Assembly: GCA_028717025.1 (NCBI GenBank)
Contig: JAQUOR010000002.1
Location: forward strand, 1-29,316
DNA length: 29,316 nucleotides
Direction: 5' to 3'
DNA from: Candidatus Omnitrophota bacterium
GTDB taxonomy: Bacteria > Omnitrophota > Gorgyraeia > Duberdicusellales > 4484-171
The translations under genes and the position numbers were made by a program. The notes under the pieces were generated by a model. That model was not told where the DNA came from. It worked only from the letters and a program-made list of their open reading frames with translations, and did not search any database. Shown here piece by piece: positions 1 to 6,594 of this stretch (position 1 is the stretch's first letter; every line of letters starts with the position of its first letter).

Positions 1-1
1 C

Positions 2-403
2 AACATGAGTATTGCGGTGTGGGTGGGTTTAATCGCTCTGGCAGGGGTAGCGGCAGAAACCGGCTCTATCATGATCGTGTATTTAGACGAGGCGTATAAG
101 CGTAGAAAACTTGAAGGCAGGATGAATAATCTTTCTGATCTTTACGATGCGGTTATGGAAGGCGCGGTGCAGAGATTGCGGCCAAAGCTTATGACCGTAG
201 GAGCAAATATTTTTGGTTTAATGCCGGTAATGTTAAGCGTTGGTGCCGGAGCAGACGTGATGAAGCGTATTGCCGCGCCGCTGATTGGAGGATTGACCTC
301 TTCAACCATGCTTACGTTGATAGTGCTTCCGGCAATTTATACCATGTGGAAGTATCACTCCGAGATAAAATATATTTCTTCATCCGAAAAACATTCAGCA
401 TGA
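2..403 (+). CDS. Heavy-metal efflux RND transporter, C-terminal fragment (CusA/CzcA family)
   Basis: This is the 3' end of a gene that starts before the window; the frame is open from the first bases. The family (HME-RND, proton-driven export of Cu/Ag or Zn/Co/Cd across the inner membrane to a tripartite pump) has proteins of about 1000 residues, so only the last ~130 are here. Visible: the hydrophobic segment with GVAAETGSIMIVYLDEAY, typical of the GxAxETGxxM stretch of CusA/CzcA, the cytoplasmic loop with RLRPKLMTV, and two final membrane helices (GLMPVMLSVGAG and the LTLIVLPAIYTMW end). A short polar tail ends at a TGA. The downstream metal permease at 452 is probably in the same operon. 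Substrate metal cannot be told from this fragment. Confidence 0.9.
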   Translation, partial: NMSIAVWVGLIALAGVAAETGSIMIVYLDEAYKRRKLEGRMNNLSDLYDAVMEGAVQRLRPKLMTVGANIFGLMPVMLSVGAGADVMKRIAAPLIGGLTSSTMLTLIVLPAIYTMWKYHSEIKYISSSEKHSA

Positions 404-451
404 GGTACAAAGCAAAATGCGCAGCCTAAACCATATGCGCAGGAGGTAATA

Positions 452-1615
452 ATGGCCCGGGATCCGATATGCGGCATGGAAGTAAACGAGAAAACTTCCA
501 TCACACTTACCAAGGACGGAAAAGAATATTTTTTCTGCTCTACCCATTGCAGGGAAAAGTTTATCAAAGAGGAGGGTATGGAAGCTGCCGTGTTAAAATG
601 TCCTGCCTGCGCAAGAAAATCTTTTTTTAAAAACAGGTTGTTTCTTGTAGGAAGTGTCCCTTGCGTGCTGATACTCGTTTCATTTTTTATACCCCAGCTT
701 GTTCCTTTTCGCGGCGCATTTCTGGCATATTTAAAAACAATATGGTGGGCGGTGGTCCTAGGGTTTGTGCTTGGCGGCATCATCGATTATTACGTGCCGC
801 GAGAGTATATATCAAAAATCCTTTCCCGCAAGCACCCTTCGACCATCTTTACTGCAGTTTTCTTAGGGTTCCTCATGAGCGCCTGCAGCCATGGGATACT
901 TGCGCTCTCTATACAATTGCATAAGAAAGGCGCTTCGGTGCCGGCAGTCGTAAGCTTCCTGCTCGCGTCTCCCTGGGCAAATTTTACCATAACCGTCATG
1001 CTGTTTGCCTTCTTTGGTCTAAAAGGATTGCTTATTATTTGCGCAGCGCTCATTGTTGCCGTCAATACCGGTTTTGTCTATATGCTTTTAGAAAAAAAAG
1101 GGCTTATTGAAATAAATAAAAATATTGTAGAAGTGGCAGAAAGTTTTTCGATTGCGCGCGATGTGCGTACGCGCATGGCTCATTATACTTTAAACGTAAA
1201 AACAGTGATTGCTGATTGTATTGGCGTTACCAAAGGCGCTCTTGCGCTGGCTGATATGGTCCTCTGGTGGCTTATCTTAGGTATGGTGCTTGCTTCTTTT
1301 GCCGGCGCATATATACCGGTGCATTTTTTCCATAGATTCATGGGGCCAACGCTTTTGGGTCTTCTTGTTACTTTAGGCATAGCCACGGTCATTGAGGTTT
1401 GCTCCGAGGGCTCAGCTCCTTTAGCCTTTGAGATATACAGGCAGACAGGAGCTCTGGGCAATAGCTTTACCTTTCTTATGGCCGGAGTGGCTACCGATTA
1501 TACTGAAATAGGCCTTTTGTGGTCTAATGTAGGCAGGCGCACTGCGCTTTGGTTGCCGGTTATTACAGTGCCGCAAATCCTGCTTATCGGCTATATTGCA
1601 AACGCCATATTTTAA
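452..1615 (+). CDS. YHS-domain permease, putative Cu/Zn-type metal efflux transporter (PF03773-like)
   Basis: 387 residues. An N-terminal YHS domain (about 1-45; DPICGMEV with C7, then C29 and C33) is followed by a CPAC motif (50-53) and then about eight hydrophobic segments. The membrane part carries ACSHG (144-148), SPWAN (173-177), EVCSEGSAPLA (315-325) and FLMAGVATDYTEIG, which I recognise from the permease family that includes SO_0444-type Cu/Zn exporters and ArsP relatives. YHS domains bind metal through their cysteines, so this protein probably senses or hands metal to its own membrane domain. The start is set by AGGAGGT at 441-447, just upstream of ATG 452. It follows the RND fragment by 48 nt, which suggests one metal-resistance operon. 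The substrate (Cu, Zn or As) is inferred, not shown. Confidence 0.83.
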   Translation: MARDPICGMEVNEKTSITLTKDGKEYFFCSTHCREKFIKEEGMEAAVLKCPACARKSFFKNRLFLVGSVPCVLILVSFFIPQLVPFRGAFLAYLKTIWWAVVLGFVLGGIIDYYVPREYISKILSRKHPSTIFTAVFLGFLMSACSHGILALSIQLHKKGASVPAVVSFLLASPWANFTITVMLFAFFGLKGLLIICAALIVAVNTGFVYMLLEKKGLIEINKNIVEVAESFSIARDVRTRMAHYTLNVKTVIADCIGVTKGALALADMVLWWLILGMVLASFAGAYIPVHFFHRFMGPTLLGLLVTLGIATVIEVCSEGSAPLAFEIYRQTGALGNSFTFLMAGVATDYTEIGLLWSNVGRRTALWLPVITVPQILLIGYIANAIF

Positions 1616-1679
1616 CGATTCATACCCTTTTAATACCCCTTTTTCGTCTCTTTTTTATTCCTTTCTTTACCCCTCTAAT

Positions 1680-1697
1680 TTTGATATAATTATCAAA
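1680..1697 (+). promoter_or_regulatory. Palindrome overlapping a TATAAT -10 box
   Basis: TATAAT at 1685-1690 lies inside a perfect inverted repeat with 7-bp arms: TTTGATA (1680-1686), TAAT, TATCAAA (1691-1697). No good -35 is visible 16-18 nt upstream; that stretch is a pyrimidine-rich tract (about 1622-1680). The arrangement fits a promoter whose -10 is covered by a dimeric repressor, driving the SemiSWEET-gmd pair. The palindrome is seen directly; the operator role is inferred. Confidence 0.5.
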
Positions 1698-1708
1698 TTG
1701 TTAGCTGC

Positions 1709-1772
1709 TAATCCTAAAGTGCGAAGCTTTTAAAATTTATAAGTTGGTGCTGTATCTGCCGGTTGAGGATTA
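1709..1772 (+). promoter_or_regulatory. Possible structured leader that masks the SemiSWEET ribosome binding site
   Basis: TAATCCT (1709-1715) is perfectly complementary to AGGATTA (1766-1772), enclosing about 50 nt. The right arm contains part of GAGG (1765-1768), the only Shine-Dalgarno-like sequence before ATG 1781. Pairing would therefore hide the ribosome binding site. I do not recognise a known riboswitch class, and a 7-bp stem with a long loop can occur by chance. Confidence 0.25.
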
Positions 1773-1780
1773 AAAAAACC

Positions 1781-2047
1781 ATGTTCTGGGAACTTATTGG
1801 CTTTCTTGCAGCGACATTAACAATGTTTTCTTTCATCCCGCAGATTGTTAAGGTAATAAAAACAAAATCTGCGAAAGACGTCAGTGTCCTTACGCTTTCA
1901 CAGCTTGCATTGGGCGCGAGCTTGTGGACCGTGTACGGTATTCACCTGCACAATGTGATTATTATTATGGCAAATACCGTTACTTTAGGCAGTTTAATTA
2001 TTGCATTATTCCTATATGCGCGTTACAGCAAGGAGAAAACGCAATGA
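1781..2047 (+). CDS. SemiSWEET family sugar transporter (PQ-loop/MtN3 half)
   Basis: 88 residues, the normal size of bacterial SemiSWEETs, which dimerise to form a sugar channel in the inner membrane. Three hydrophobic helices are visible. FSFIPQIVKVIKTK carries the PQ motif of helix 1, followed by KDVS, the LGASLWTVYGIH helix 2 signature and the MANTVTLGSLIIALF helix 3 with its conserved Asn. I chose ATG 1781 over the in-frame TTG at 1763 because MFWELIGFLAATLT is where family members begin and GAGG lies 12 nt upstream. The stop overlaps the gmd start as ATGA (2044-2047). A sugar transporter coupled to a sugar-nucleotide enzyme is unusual; the transported sugar is unknown. Confidence 0.86.
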   Translation: MFWELIGFLAATLTMFSFIPQIVKVIKTKSAKDVSVLTLSQLALGASLWTVYGIHLHNVIIIMANTVTLGSLIIALFLYARYSKEKTQ

Positions 2048-3033
2048 AAAAAAGAGCATTCATTACGGGTATTGACGGTCAGGATGGTTCGTATTTGGCG
2101 GAGTTTCTTTTAAAGAAGGGGTATGAGGTGTATGGCATTGTCAGACGCATTGCCCTTGAAGATATTGACCATCACCTCTGGCGGATAAAACATATTTTAA
2201 ATAAGATTACGCTTTATCCCGCGTCTCTGGAGAGTTACGCCAGCATCTTTAACACCGTAGGCAAAGTAAGACCGGATGAGTGTTACCATCTGGGAGCCCA
2301 GAGTTTCGTAAGCTACTCTTTCGAAGACGAATTTTCTACTCTTAATGCCAATATCAACGGAACGCATTTTGTGCTTTCGGCAGTCAAAGAAAACGCGCCG
2401 AAATGCAAGTTTTACTTTGCCGCTTCAAGCGAAATGTTCGGTAAAGTAAAAGAAACTCCGCAGAACGAAGATACTCCTTTTCATCCGCGTTCACCTTACG
2501 GCGTTTCCAAAGTCGCGGGCTTTTATATGACCCAGAATTATCGCGAGGCCTATAATCTTTTTGCGTGTAACGGCGTTTGCTTTAACCATGAATCTCCCCG
2601 CAGAGGCTTTGAATTCGTTACCCGAAAGATAACTAATGCCGTTGCCAAGATAAAATTAAAGCTGGATAAAGAATTACGGTTAGGGAATATGGATGCAAAA
2701 CGCGATTGGGGCTTTGCAGGCGATTACGTCAAGGCGATGTGGTTGATGCTGCAGCAAGATGTACCGGATGATTACGTGGTTGCTACCGGAGAAACGCATT
2801 CGGTACGAGAATTCGTCGAGCGCGCCTTTGACTATGCGGGTCTGGATTGGAAAAAATATGTCGTTATCGACAAGAAATTATACCGTCCGGCAGAGGTGAA
2901 TCTGTTATTGGGCGATTTTAGCAAGGCAAAAAATAAACTCGGCTGGAAACCCGGGGTAAAATTCGAAGGCTTGGTGAAAATGATGGTTGATTCCGACATA
3001 CAAAGGCTTAAAAAACTTTGCAGACCGCTGTAG
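2044..3033 (+). CDS. gmd: GDP-mannose 4,6-dehydratase
   Basis: 329 residues, extended SDR. It converts GDP-D-mannose to GDP-4-keto-6-deoxymannose, the entry to GDP-fucose, GDP-rhamnose, GDP-perosamine and related sugars. Visible: Rossmann motif TGIDGQDG (8-15); catalytic set S128, E130, Y152 and K156 (SSEMFG and SPYGVSK); NHESPRRG (181-188); RDWGFAGDYVKAMWLMLQQ (220-238); RPAEVNLLLGD near the C-terminus. All are Gmd hallmarks. The start at 2044 has AAGGAG (2030-2035) 8 nt upstream, inside the SemiSWEET gene. No GDP-fucose synthase, Rmd, perosamine synthase or mannose-1-P guanylyltransferase is in the window, so the end product is open. Confidence 0.93.
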   Translation: MKKRAFITGIDGQDGSYLAEFLLKKGYEVYGIVRRIALEDIDHHLWRIKHILNKITLYPASLESYASIFNTVGKVRPDECYHLGAQSFVSYSFEDEFSTLNANINGTHFVLSAVKENAPKCKFYFAASSEMFGKVKETPQNEDTPFHPRSPYGVSKVAGFYMTQNYREAYNLFACNGVCFNHESPRRGFEFVTRKITNAVAKIKLKLDKELRLGNMDAKRDWGFAGDYVKAMWLMLQQDVPDDYVVATGETHSVREFVERAFDYAGLDWKKYVVIDKKLYRPAEVNLLLGDFSKAKNKLGWKPGVKFEGLVKMMVDSDIQRLKKLCRPL

Positions 3034-3214
3034 GCTTTCTGTGTGTAAATATATAAACCGTCGACAGGAGCTATAGGATTGGGTCAATGTCAATTGTTTT
3101 GGAGGTCATTGCTTAAGCAGGGGTAGACGTTACGGTTGCGTCATTAAAGTTTCAAAGCAATGCTCGTGCATACGTTTTGCGAGCTGGCTGCACCCCTTCT
3201 TTTAAGTTTGATAC

Positions 3215-3300
3215 TTCGACTTCGCTTGAGTATTCCTTCGACAAGCTCAGGATCCCGGACAACGTCGAAGGATAACCTTAAACGAGCGGAGCGAGTCGAA
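3215..3300. repeat. Nested inverted-repeat element (REP-like)
   Basis: The 284-nt gap between gmd and the acetyltransferase gene holds two nested inverted repeats: outer TTCGACT (3215-3221) with AGTCGAA (3294-3300), and inner CCTTCGAC (3235-3242) with GTCGAAGG (3264-3271). The words CTTCGACTTCGCTT, CTTCGACAAGCTCAGG and GAGCGGAGCGAGTCGAA resemble dispersed palindromic repeats common in environmental genomes. No second copy is in this window. A weaker pair, CATTGCTT (3107-3114) and AAGCAATG (3155-3162), lies just upstream. Nothing else is visible in the gap. Confidence 0.6.
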
Positions 3301-3304
3301 CGGG

Positions 3305-3315
3305 TTGATTATCAA
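3305..3315. promoter_or_regulatory. Short palindrome just before the acetyltransferase start
   Basis: TTGAT-T-ATCAA forms a perfect 11-bp palindrome ending 2 nt before ATG 3318. It shares the TTGAT/ATCAA half-sites with the palindrome at 1680-1697, although the spacing differs. No Shine-Dalgarno sequence is visible here. It could be a regulatory site or chance. Confidence 0.2.
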
Positions 3316-3317
3316 TC

Positions 3318-3890
3318 ATGAATGAGCTTTATTTTGTTCACCCCTCTTCTTTTGTCGATGAAGGCGCGCACGTAGGGGAGGGTACAAAAATATGGCATTT
3401 CTCACACATCCTCTCCAATACCACCATAGGTAAAAAGTGCATTATCGGACAAAACGTGATGATCGGTCCGGATGTTATGGTGGGCAACGGCTGCAAAATC
3501 CAAAATAACGTATCAATCTATAAGGGCGTTACCCTGGAAGATCAGGTATTTTGCGGGCCAAGCTGCGTGTTCACCAACGTCTATACTCCCCGTGCATTTA
3601 TCGAAAGAAAAAATGAATTCCTGCTTACGCGTGTTAAGCGCGGAGCAACCATAGGAGCAAATGCGACAATAGTCTGTGGAGTCACGATAGGCAAATACGC
3701 ATTTATCGGCGCAGGAACGGTAGTTACGAAAGACGTTGCCGATTATGCTTTGGTGGTTGGAATACCCAGCCGTCGGGTCGGCTGGATGTGCTCGTGCGCG
3801 ACGCGCTTAACGTTTACACGCGGGAAAGCCGTATGTACACACTGCAACGAAACATATAAAAAAACAAAAGAAAAAATAGAGAAGTTGTAA
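3318..3890 (+). CDS. wbpD: WbpD/WlbB-type UDP-amino-sugar N-acetyltransferase (left-handed beta-helix)
   Basis: 190 residues. The family acetylates the 3-amino group of UDP-2-acetamido-3-amino-2,3-dideoxyglucuronate (WbpD, WlbB) or related amino sugars, using acetyl-CoA. The N-terminal FVHPSSFVDEGAHVGEGTKI and WHFSHI are family hallmarks. Hexapeptide repeats (IGKKCIIGQN, IGPDVMVGNG, IGANATI, IGKYAFIGAG) span about 20-145. The C-terminus has a zinc-ribbon-like set C158/C160 and C173/C176 that many family members carry. No clear ribosome binding site precedes the ATG. The 2-epimerase at 3960 is the expected pathway neighbour, but the dehydrogenases and aminotransferase (WbpA, WbpB, WbpE types) are not in the window. 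Another amino-sugar substrate is therefore possible. Confidence 0.85.
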   Translation: MNELYFVHPSSFVDEGAHVGEGTKIWHFSHILSNTTIGKKCIIGQNVMIGPDVMVGNGCKIQNNVSIYKGVTLEDQVFCGPSCVFTNVYTPRAFIERKNEFLLTRVKRGATIGANATIVCGVTIGKYAFIGAGTVVTKDVADYALVVGIPSRRVGWMCSCATRLTFTRGKAVCTHCNETYKKTKEKIEKL

Positions 3891-3959
3891 ACGAAATTTC
3901 TTTTACCCGTGCACAAAACGAACCATTTTCATTAAAACCGCCGCAATAAAACAGAGAGC

Positions 3960-5078
3960 ATGAAAATAATTTCAGTGGTAGGTGCCCGGCCTAATTTCGT
4001 AAAAATTATGCCGATTATCCAGGCGCTTAAAGCCCGTGGCATACAAAACCTTCTCGTGCACACCGGCCAGCACTACGATTACGCCATGGCAGGTGTCTTT
4101 TTTAAAGATCTCAATATACCCAGGCCGGATATTTATCTTAATGTCGGTTCAGATACTCATGCCCGGCAAACCGCCAAGATCATGGTTGAATTTGAAGCGG
4201 TTTTGTTAAGAGTAAAACCAAATTTAGTGATAGCGGTAGGAGACGTAAATTCCACGCTCGCCTGCGCGTTAACGGCTGTTAAACTTCATATACCGGTTGC
4301 TCATGTCGAGGCGGGCTTGCGCAGTTTCGATATGAAGATGCCCGAGGAGATAAATCGGATAGTAACCGACAGAATTTCTTCTTGTCTTTTTACCCCCTCA
4401 TCTGATGCAAACGAAAATCTGCGTAAAGAAGGAGTGGCGAGCAGTAAAATATTTTTGGTAGGAAATGTAATGATCGATACGCTCATAAGATCTAAGCCAA
4501 AAGCAGGGAAATTAAAAACATACAAGGCTCTCGGTTTGGTCAAAGGTAATTATGCGTTTCTAACGCTCCATAGGCCCGAGAATGTGGATGATAGAAAATA
4601 TTTAACGGATATAGTTTCAAGCATAAAAGAAATTTCAAGATTTCTTCCCATTGTTTTTCCGATCCACCCGCGCACGAAAAAAAATATAAAAAAATTCCGG
4701 CTCCAAGGTTATTTAAAAAATTCAAACATACGCTGCATTGAACCTCTCGGGTATCTGGACTGTTTAAATCTCTTGATGTATGCAAAACTTGTGCTCACGG
4801 ATTCCGGCGGCATCCAGGAAGAGACTTCCGTGCTTGATATCCCATGTTTAACGCTGCGGGAAAATACCGAGCGCCCCATCACCGTAGCCAAGGGTACAAA
4901 TATAGTTGTAGGCAGAGACAAAGAGACAATCATAAAAGCAGCTAACAGGATCTTGAAAGGCACGCAAAAACAAAAAAAAGATATTGCTTTCTGGGATGGT
5001 CACGCAGCAGGGCGCATAGTCGATATTTTAAAAAATTTCCTCACCAGTAATTTTGAAAGAATAAGTCTACGCTCATAA
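3960..5078 (+). CDS. wecB: UDP-N-acetylglucosamine 2-epimerase, WecB/MnaA-like (non-hydrolysing)
   Basis: 372 residues, GT-B-like fold. It interconverts UDP-GlcNAc and UDP-ManNAc, or the 2,3-diacetamido uronic acid equivalents. Visible: VVGARPNFVK (6-15), HTGQHYD (34-40), D95 in GDVNST, E117 in HVEAGLRS, MPEEINR (127-133), H204 in LHRPEN, HPRT (236-239) and TDSGGIQEE (280-288). The residues match the E. coli WecB catalytic positions D95, E117, E131 and H213 as I know them. DSGGIQEE with the later TERP is the WecB/MnaA flavour. A second, differently typed epimerase is at 25357. The weak AGAG before ATG 3960 is the only ribosome-binding candidate. Confidence 0.9.
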   Translation: MKIISVVGARPNFVKIMPIIQALKARGIQNLLVHTGQHYDYAMAGVFFKDLNIPRPDIYLNVGSDTHARQTAKIMVEFEAVLLRVKPNLVIAVGDVNSTLACALTAVKLHIPVAHVEAGLRSFDMKMPEEINRIVTDRISSCLFTPSSDANENLRKEGVASSKIFLVGNVMIDTLIRSKPKAGKLKTYKALGLVKGNYAFLTLHRPENVDDRKYLTDIVSSIKEISRFLPIVFPIHPRTKKNIKKFRLQGYLKNSNIRCIEPLGYLDCLNLLMYAKLVLTDSGGIQEETSVLDIPCLTLRENTERPITVAKGTNIVVGRDKETIIKAANRILKGTQKQKKDIAFWDGHAAGRIVDILKNFLTSNFERISLRS

Positions 5079-5098
5079 GAAAACCAGAGGGTTGATGC

Positions 5099-6586
5099 AT
5101 GCATTTTAATAATACCAAGACTAAAACCGATGAAAAATATACCGCGTGGGGACCGGAAGCGCTCTCTCTGCGTCAGGAGTCCATCAGACGTAATCGCTCT
5201 CTTCTGGCAGCAAAAAGAGAGCGCTGGATAACGAAGAACTCATATTTTTATCGCGCCGTCGGAAAACTTTTTGCGTTTCTTGTAGAGCCGCATAAGTCCG
5301 TCCTTAATGTCGGTTGTCAGACCGGTTTTTTCCTTAAGGCGGTGTCTGCGCGTCGGGGAGTAGGCGTGGATATGAGCAGCGAAATGATAGCAATTGCAAA
5401 AACTCTGCGCCCGGAGTTTGCATACACCGACAATATATCCGCACTCTCAAAGACCGCTGAAAAGTTTGATTATATTATTTACAGCGATATTGCCGAAACC
5501 GTCGATGTACTTGATGGATTACGGAGCCTTAAGGGGTTTTGCCAGCGGCACACCAGGCTCTTGATTTACAGTTATAATCATCTTTGGGAGCCGCTTGTGA
5601 TGATATCGGAACGCTTAGGCTGGAAAATGCCTGAGCCTCAAAAGAATTGGCTTTCAGAAAATGATATCCGGGACTTACTTACCGTTGCCGGGTACGAGTG
5701 GCTCAAGACGCACAAGTTTATTTTATTTCCAAAATATATTCCGCTTCTTTCTTCTTTTTTCAACGTTTTTCTTGCCAGATTGCCATTTATCAGGAGACTA
5801 TGCGTGATGCAGGTTTTGATCGCGCGCCCGTTGCTACCTGCTTTGAAGAAAGAAGAGTTGACCGTTTCGGTGATTATCCCTTGTAAAAATGAACAAGGAA
5901 ATATCGAACATGCGGTACGACGAATACCTAAAATGGGCAGGCATACAGAGATTGTATTCTGCGATGACCTTTCAACCGATAATACGGTGCGCGAAATACG
6001 CAAAGCGCAAGAGAAGCATCCCGCGTTGGACATTCAACTTGTTTCCGGACCCGGCATCTGTAAATCAAAAAACGTCTGGGCAGGGTTCGACGCTGCGTCA
6101 AGCGATATCCTGATGATTCTCGATGGTGATTTAACCGTTATGCCGGAAGAGCTGACCTATTTTTTTGATACTATTGCCGGCGGCACGGCTGAATTTGTAA
6201 ATGGGTCGCGTCTTGTGTATCCAATGCCTAAGGGGGCAATGAAAGTATCCAATATGATAGGTAATAATTTTTTCAGCAACGTTTTTTCTTTTATACTTGG
6301 CCAACGCATCAGAGATACGCTGTGCGGTACCAAGGTCCTTTTCAGAACCGACTGGGAAAGAATTAAACCAATGGTAGATACCTGGGGCACCACCGATAGG
6401 TGGGGCGATTATGATCTTCTTTTCGGTGCATCAAAACTTAACCTTAAAATCATTGACTTACCTGTCCATTACCAGGAAAGGATTTACGGAGCCACGAAAA
6501 TGACAAAAGTATTTCGCCATGGTTTGATTATGCTTACAATGTGCTTCCACGGTTATAAAAAGTTGCACGGGAAAAAAGCCTATTAA
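5099..6586 (+). CDS. Fusion protein: N-terminal SAM methyltransferase plus C-terminal GT2 glycosyltransferase
   Basis: 495 residues with two enzymatic halves. Residues about 40-235 form a class I methyltransferase-like domain: motif I VLNVGCQTGFF (68-78), acidic GVDMSSEM (89-96), and FDYIIYSDIAE where motif II is expected. The canonical GxGxG is degenerate (GCQTG). Residues about 254-490 form a GT2 GT-A domain: VSVIIPCKNEQGNI (256-269), DDLSTDNT (289-296), the metal-binding DGD (342-344) and DTLCGTKVLFR (407-417), as in polyprenyl-phosphate or dolichol-phosphate type GT2s. AGAGG lies 8 nt before ATG 5099. The next gene follows by 8 nt. It may methylate and transfer a sugar in sequence, or the methyltransferase half may have become a binding module. 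Confidence 0.85.
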   Translation: MHFNNTKTKTDEKYTAWGPEALSLRQESIRRNRSLLAAKRERWITKNSYFYRAVGKLFAFLVEPHKSVLNVGCQTGFFLKAVSARRGVGVDMSSEMIAIAKTLRPEFAYTDNISALSKTAEKFDYIIYSDIAETVDVLDGLRSLKGFCQRHTRLLIYSYNHLWEPLVMISERLGWKMPEPQKNWLSENDIRDLLTVAGYEWLKTHKFILFPKYIPLLSSFFNVFLARLPFIRRLCVMQVLIARPLLPALKKEELTVSVIIPCKNEQGNIEHAVRRIPKMGRHTEIVFCDDLSTDNTVREIRKAQEKHPALDIQLVSGPGICKSKNVWAGFDAASSDILMILDGDLTVMPEELTYFFDTIAGGTAEFVNGSRLVYPMPKGAMKVSNMIGNNFFSNVFSFILGQRIRDTLCGTKVLFRTDWERIKPMVDTWGTTDRWGDYDLLFGASKLNLKIIDLPVHYQERIYGATKMTKVFRHGLIMLTMCFHGYKKLHGKKAY

Positions 6587-6594
6587 AGGAACGC

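Noticed and set aside
355..783. Long minus-strand open frame opposite the RND/permease junction
   Set aside because: It overlaps two well-supported plus-strand genes, and its residues show no recognisable domain; treated as a shadow frame.
1622..1680. Pyrimidine-rich tract with several T-runs after the metal permease gene
   Set aside because: It looks like a terminator tail, but no hairpin precedes it, so I did not call a terminator.
3107..3162. CATTGCTT / AAGCAATG inverted repeat and the GCTTAAGC palindrome inside the gap
   Set aside because: The arms are 8 bp with a 40-nt loop and no T-run follows; not convincing as a terminator or as the end of a mobile element. It is mentioned under the repeat entry only.
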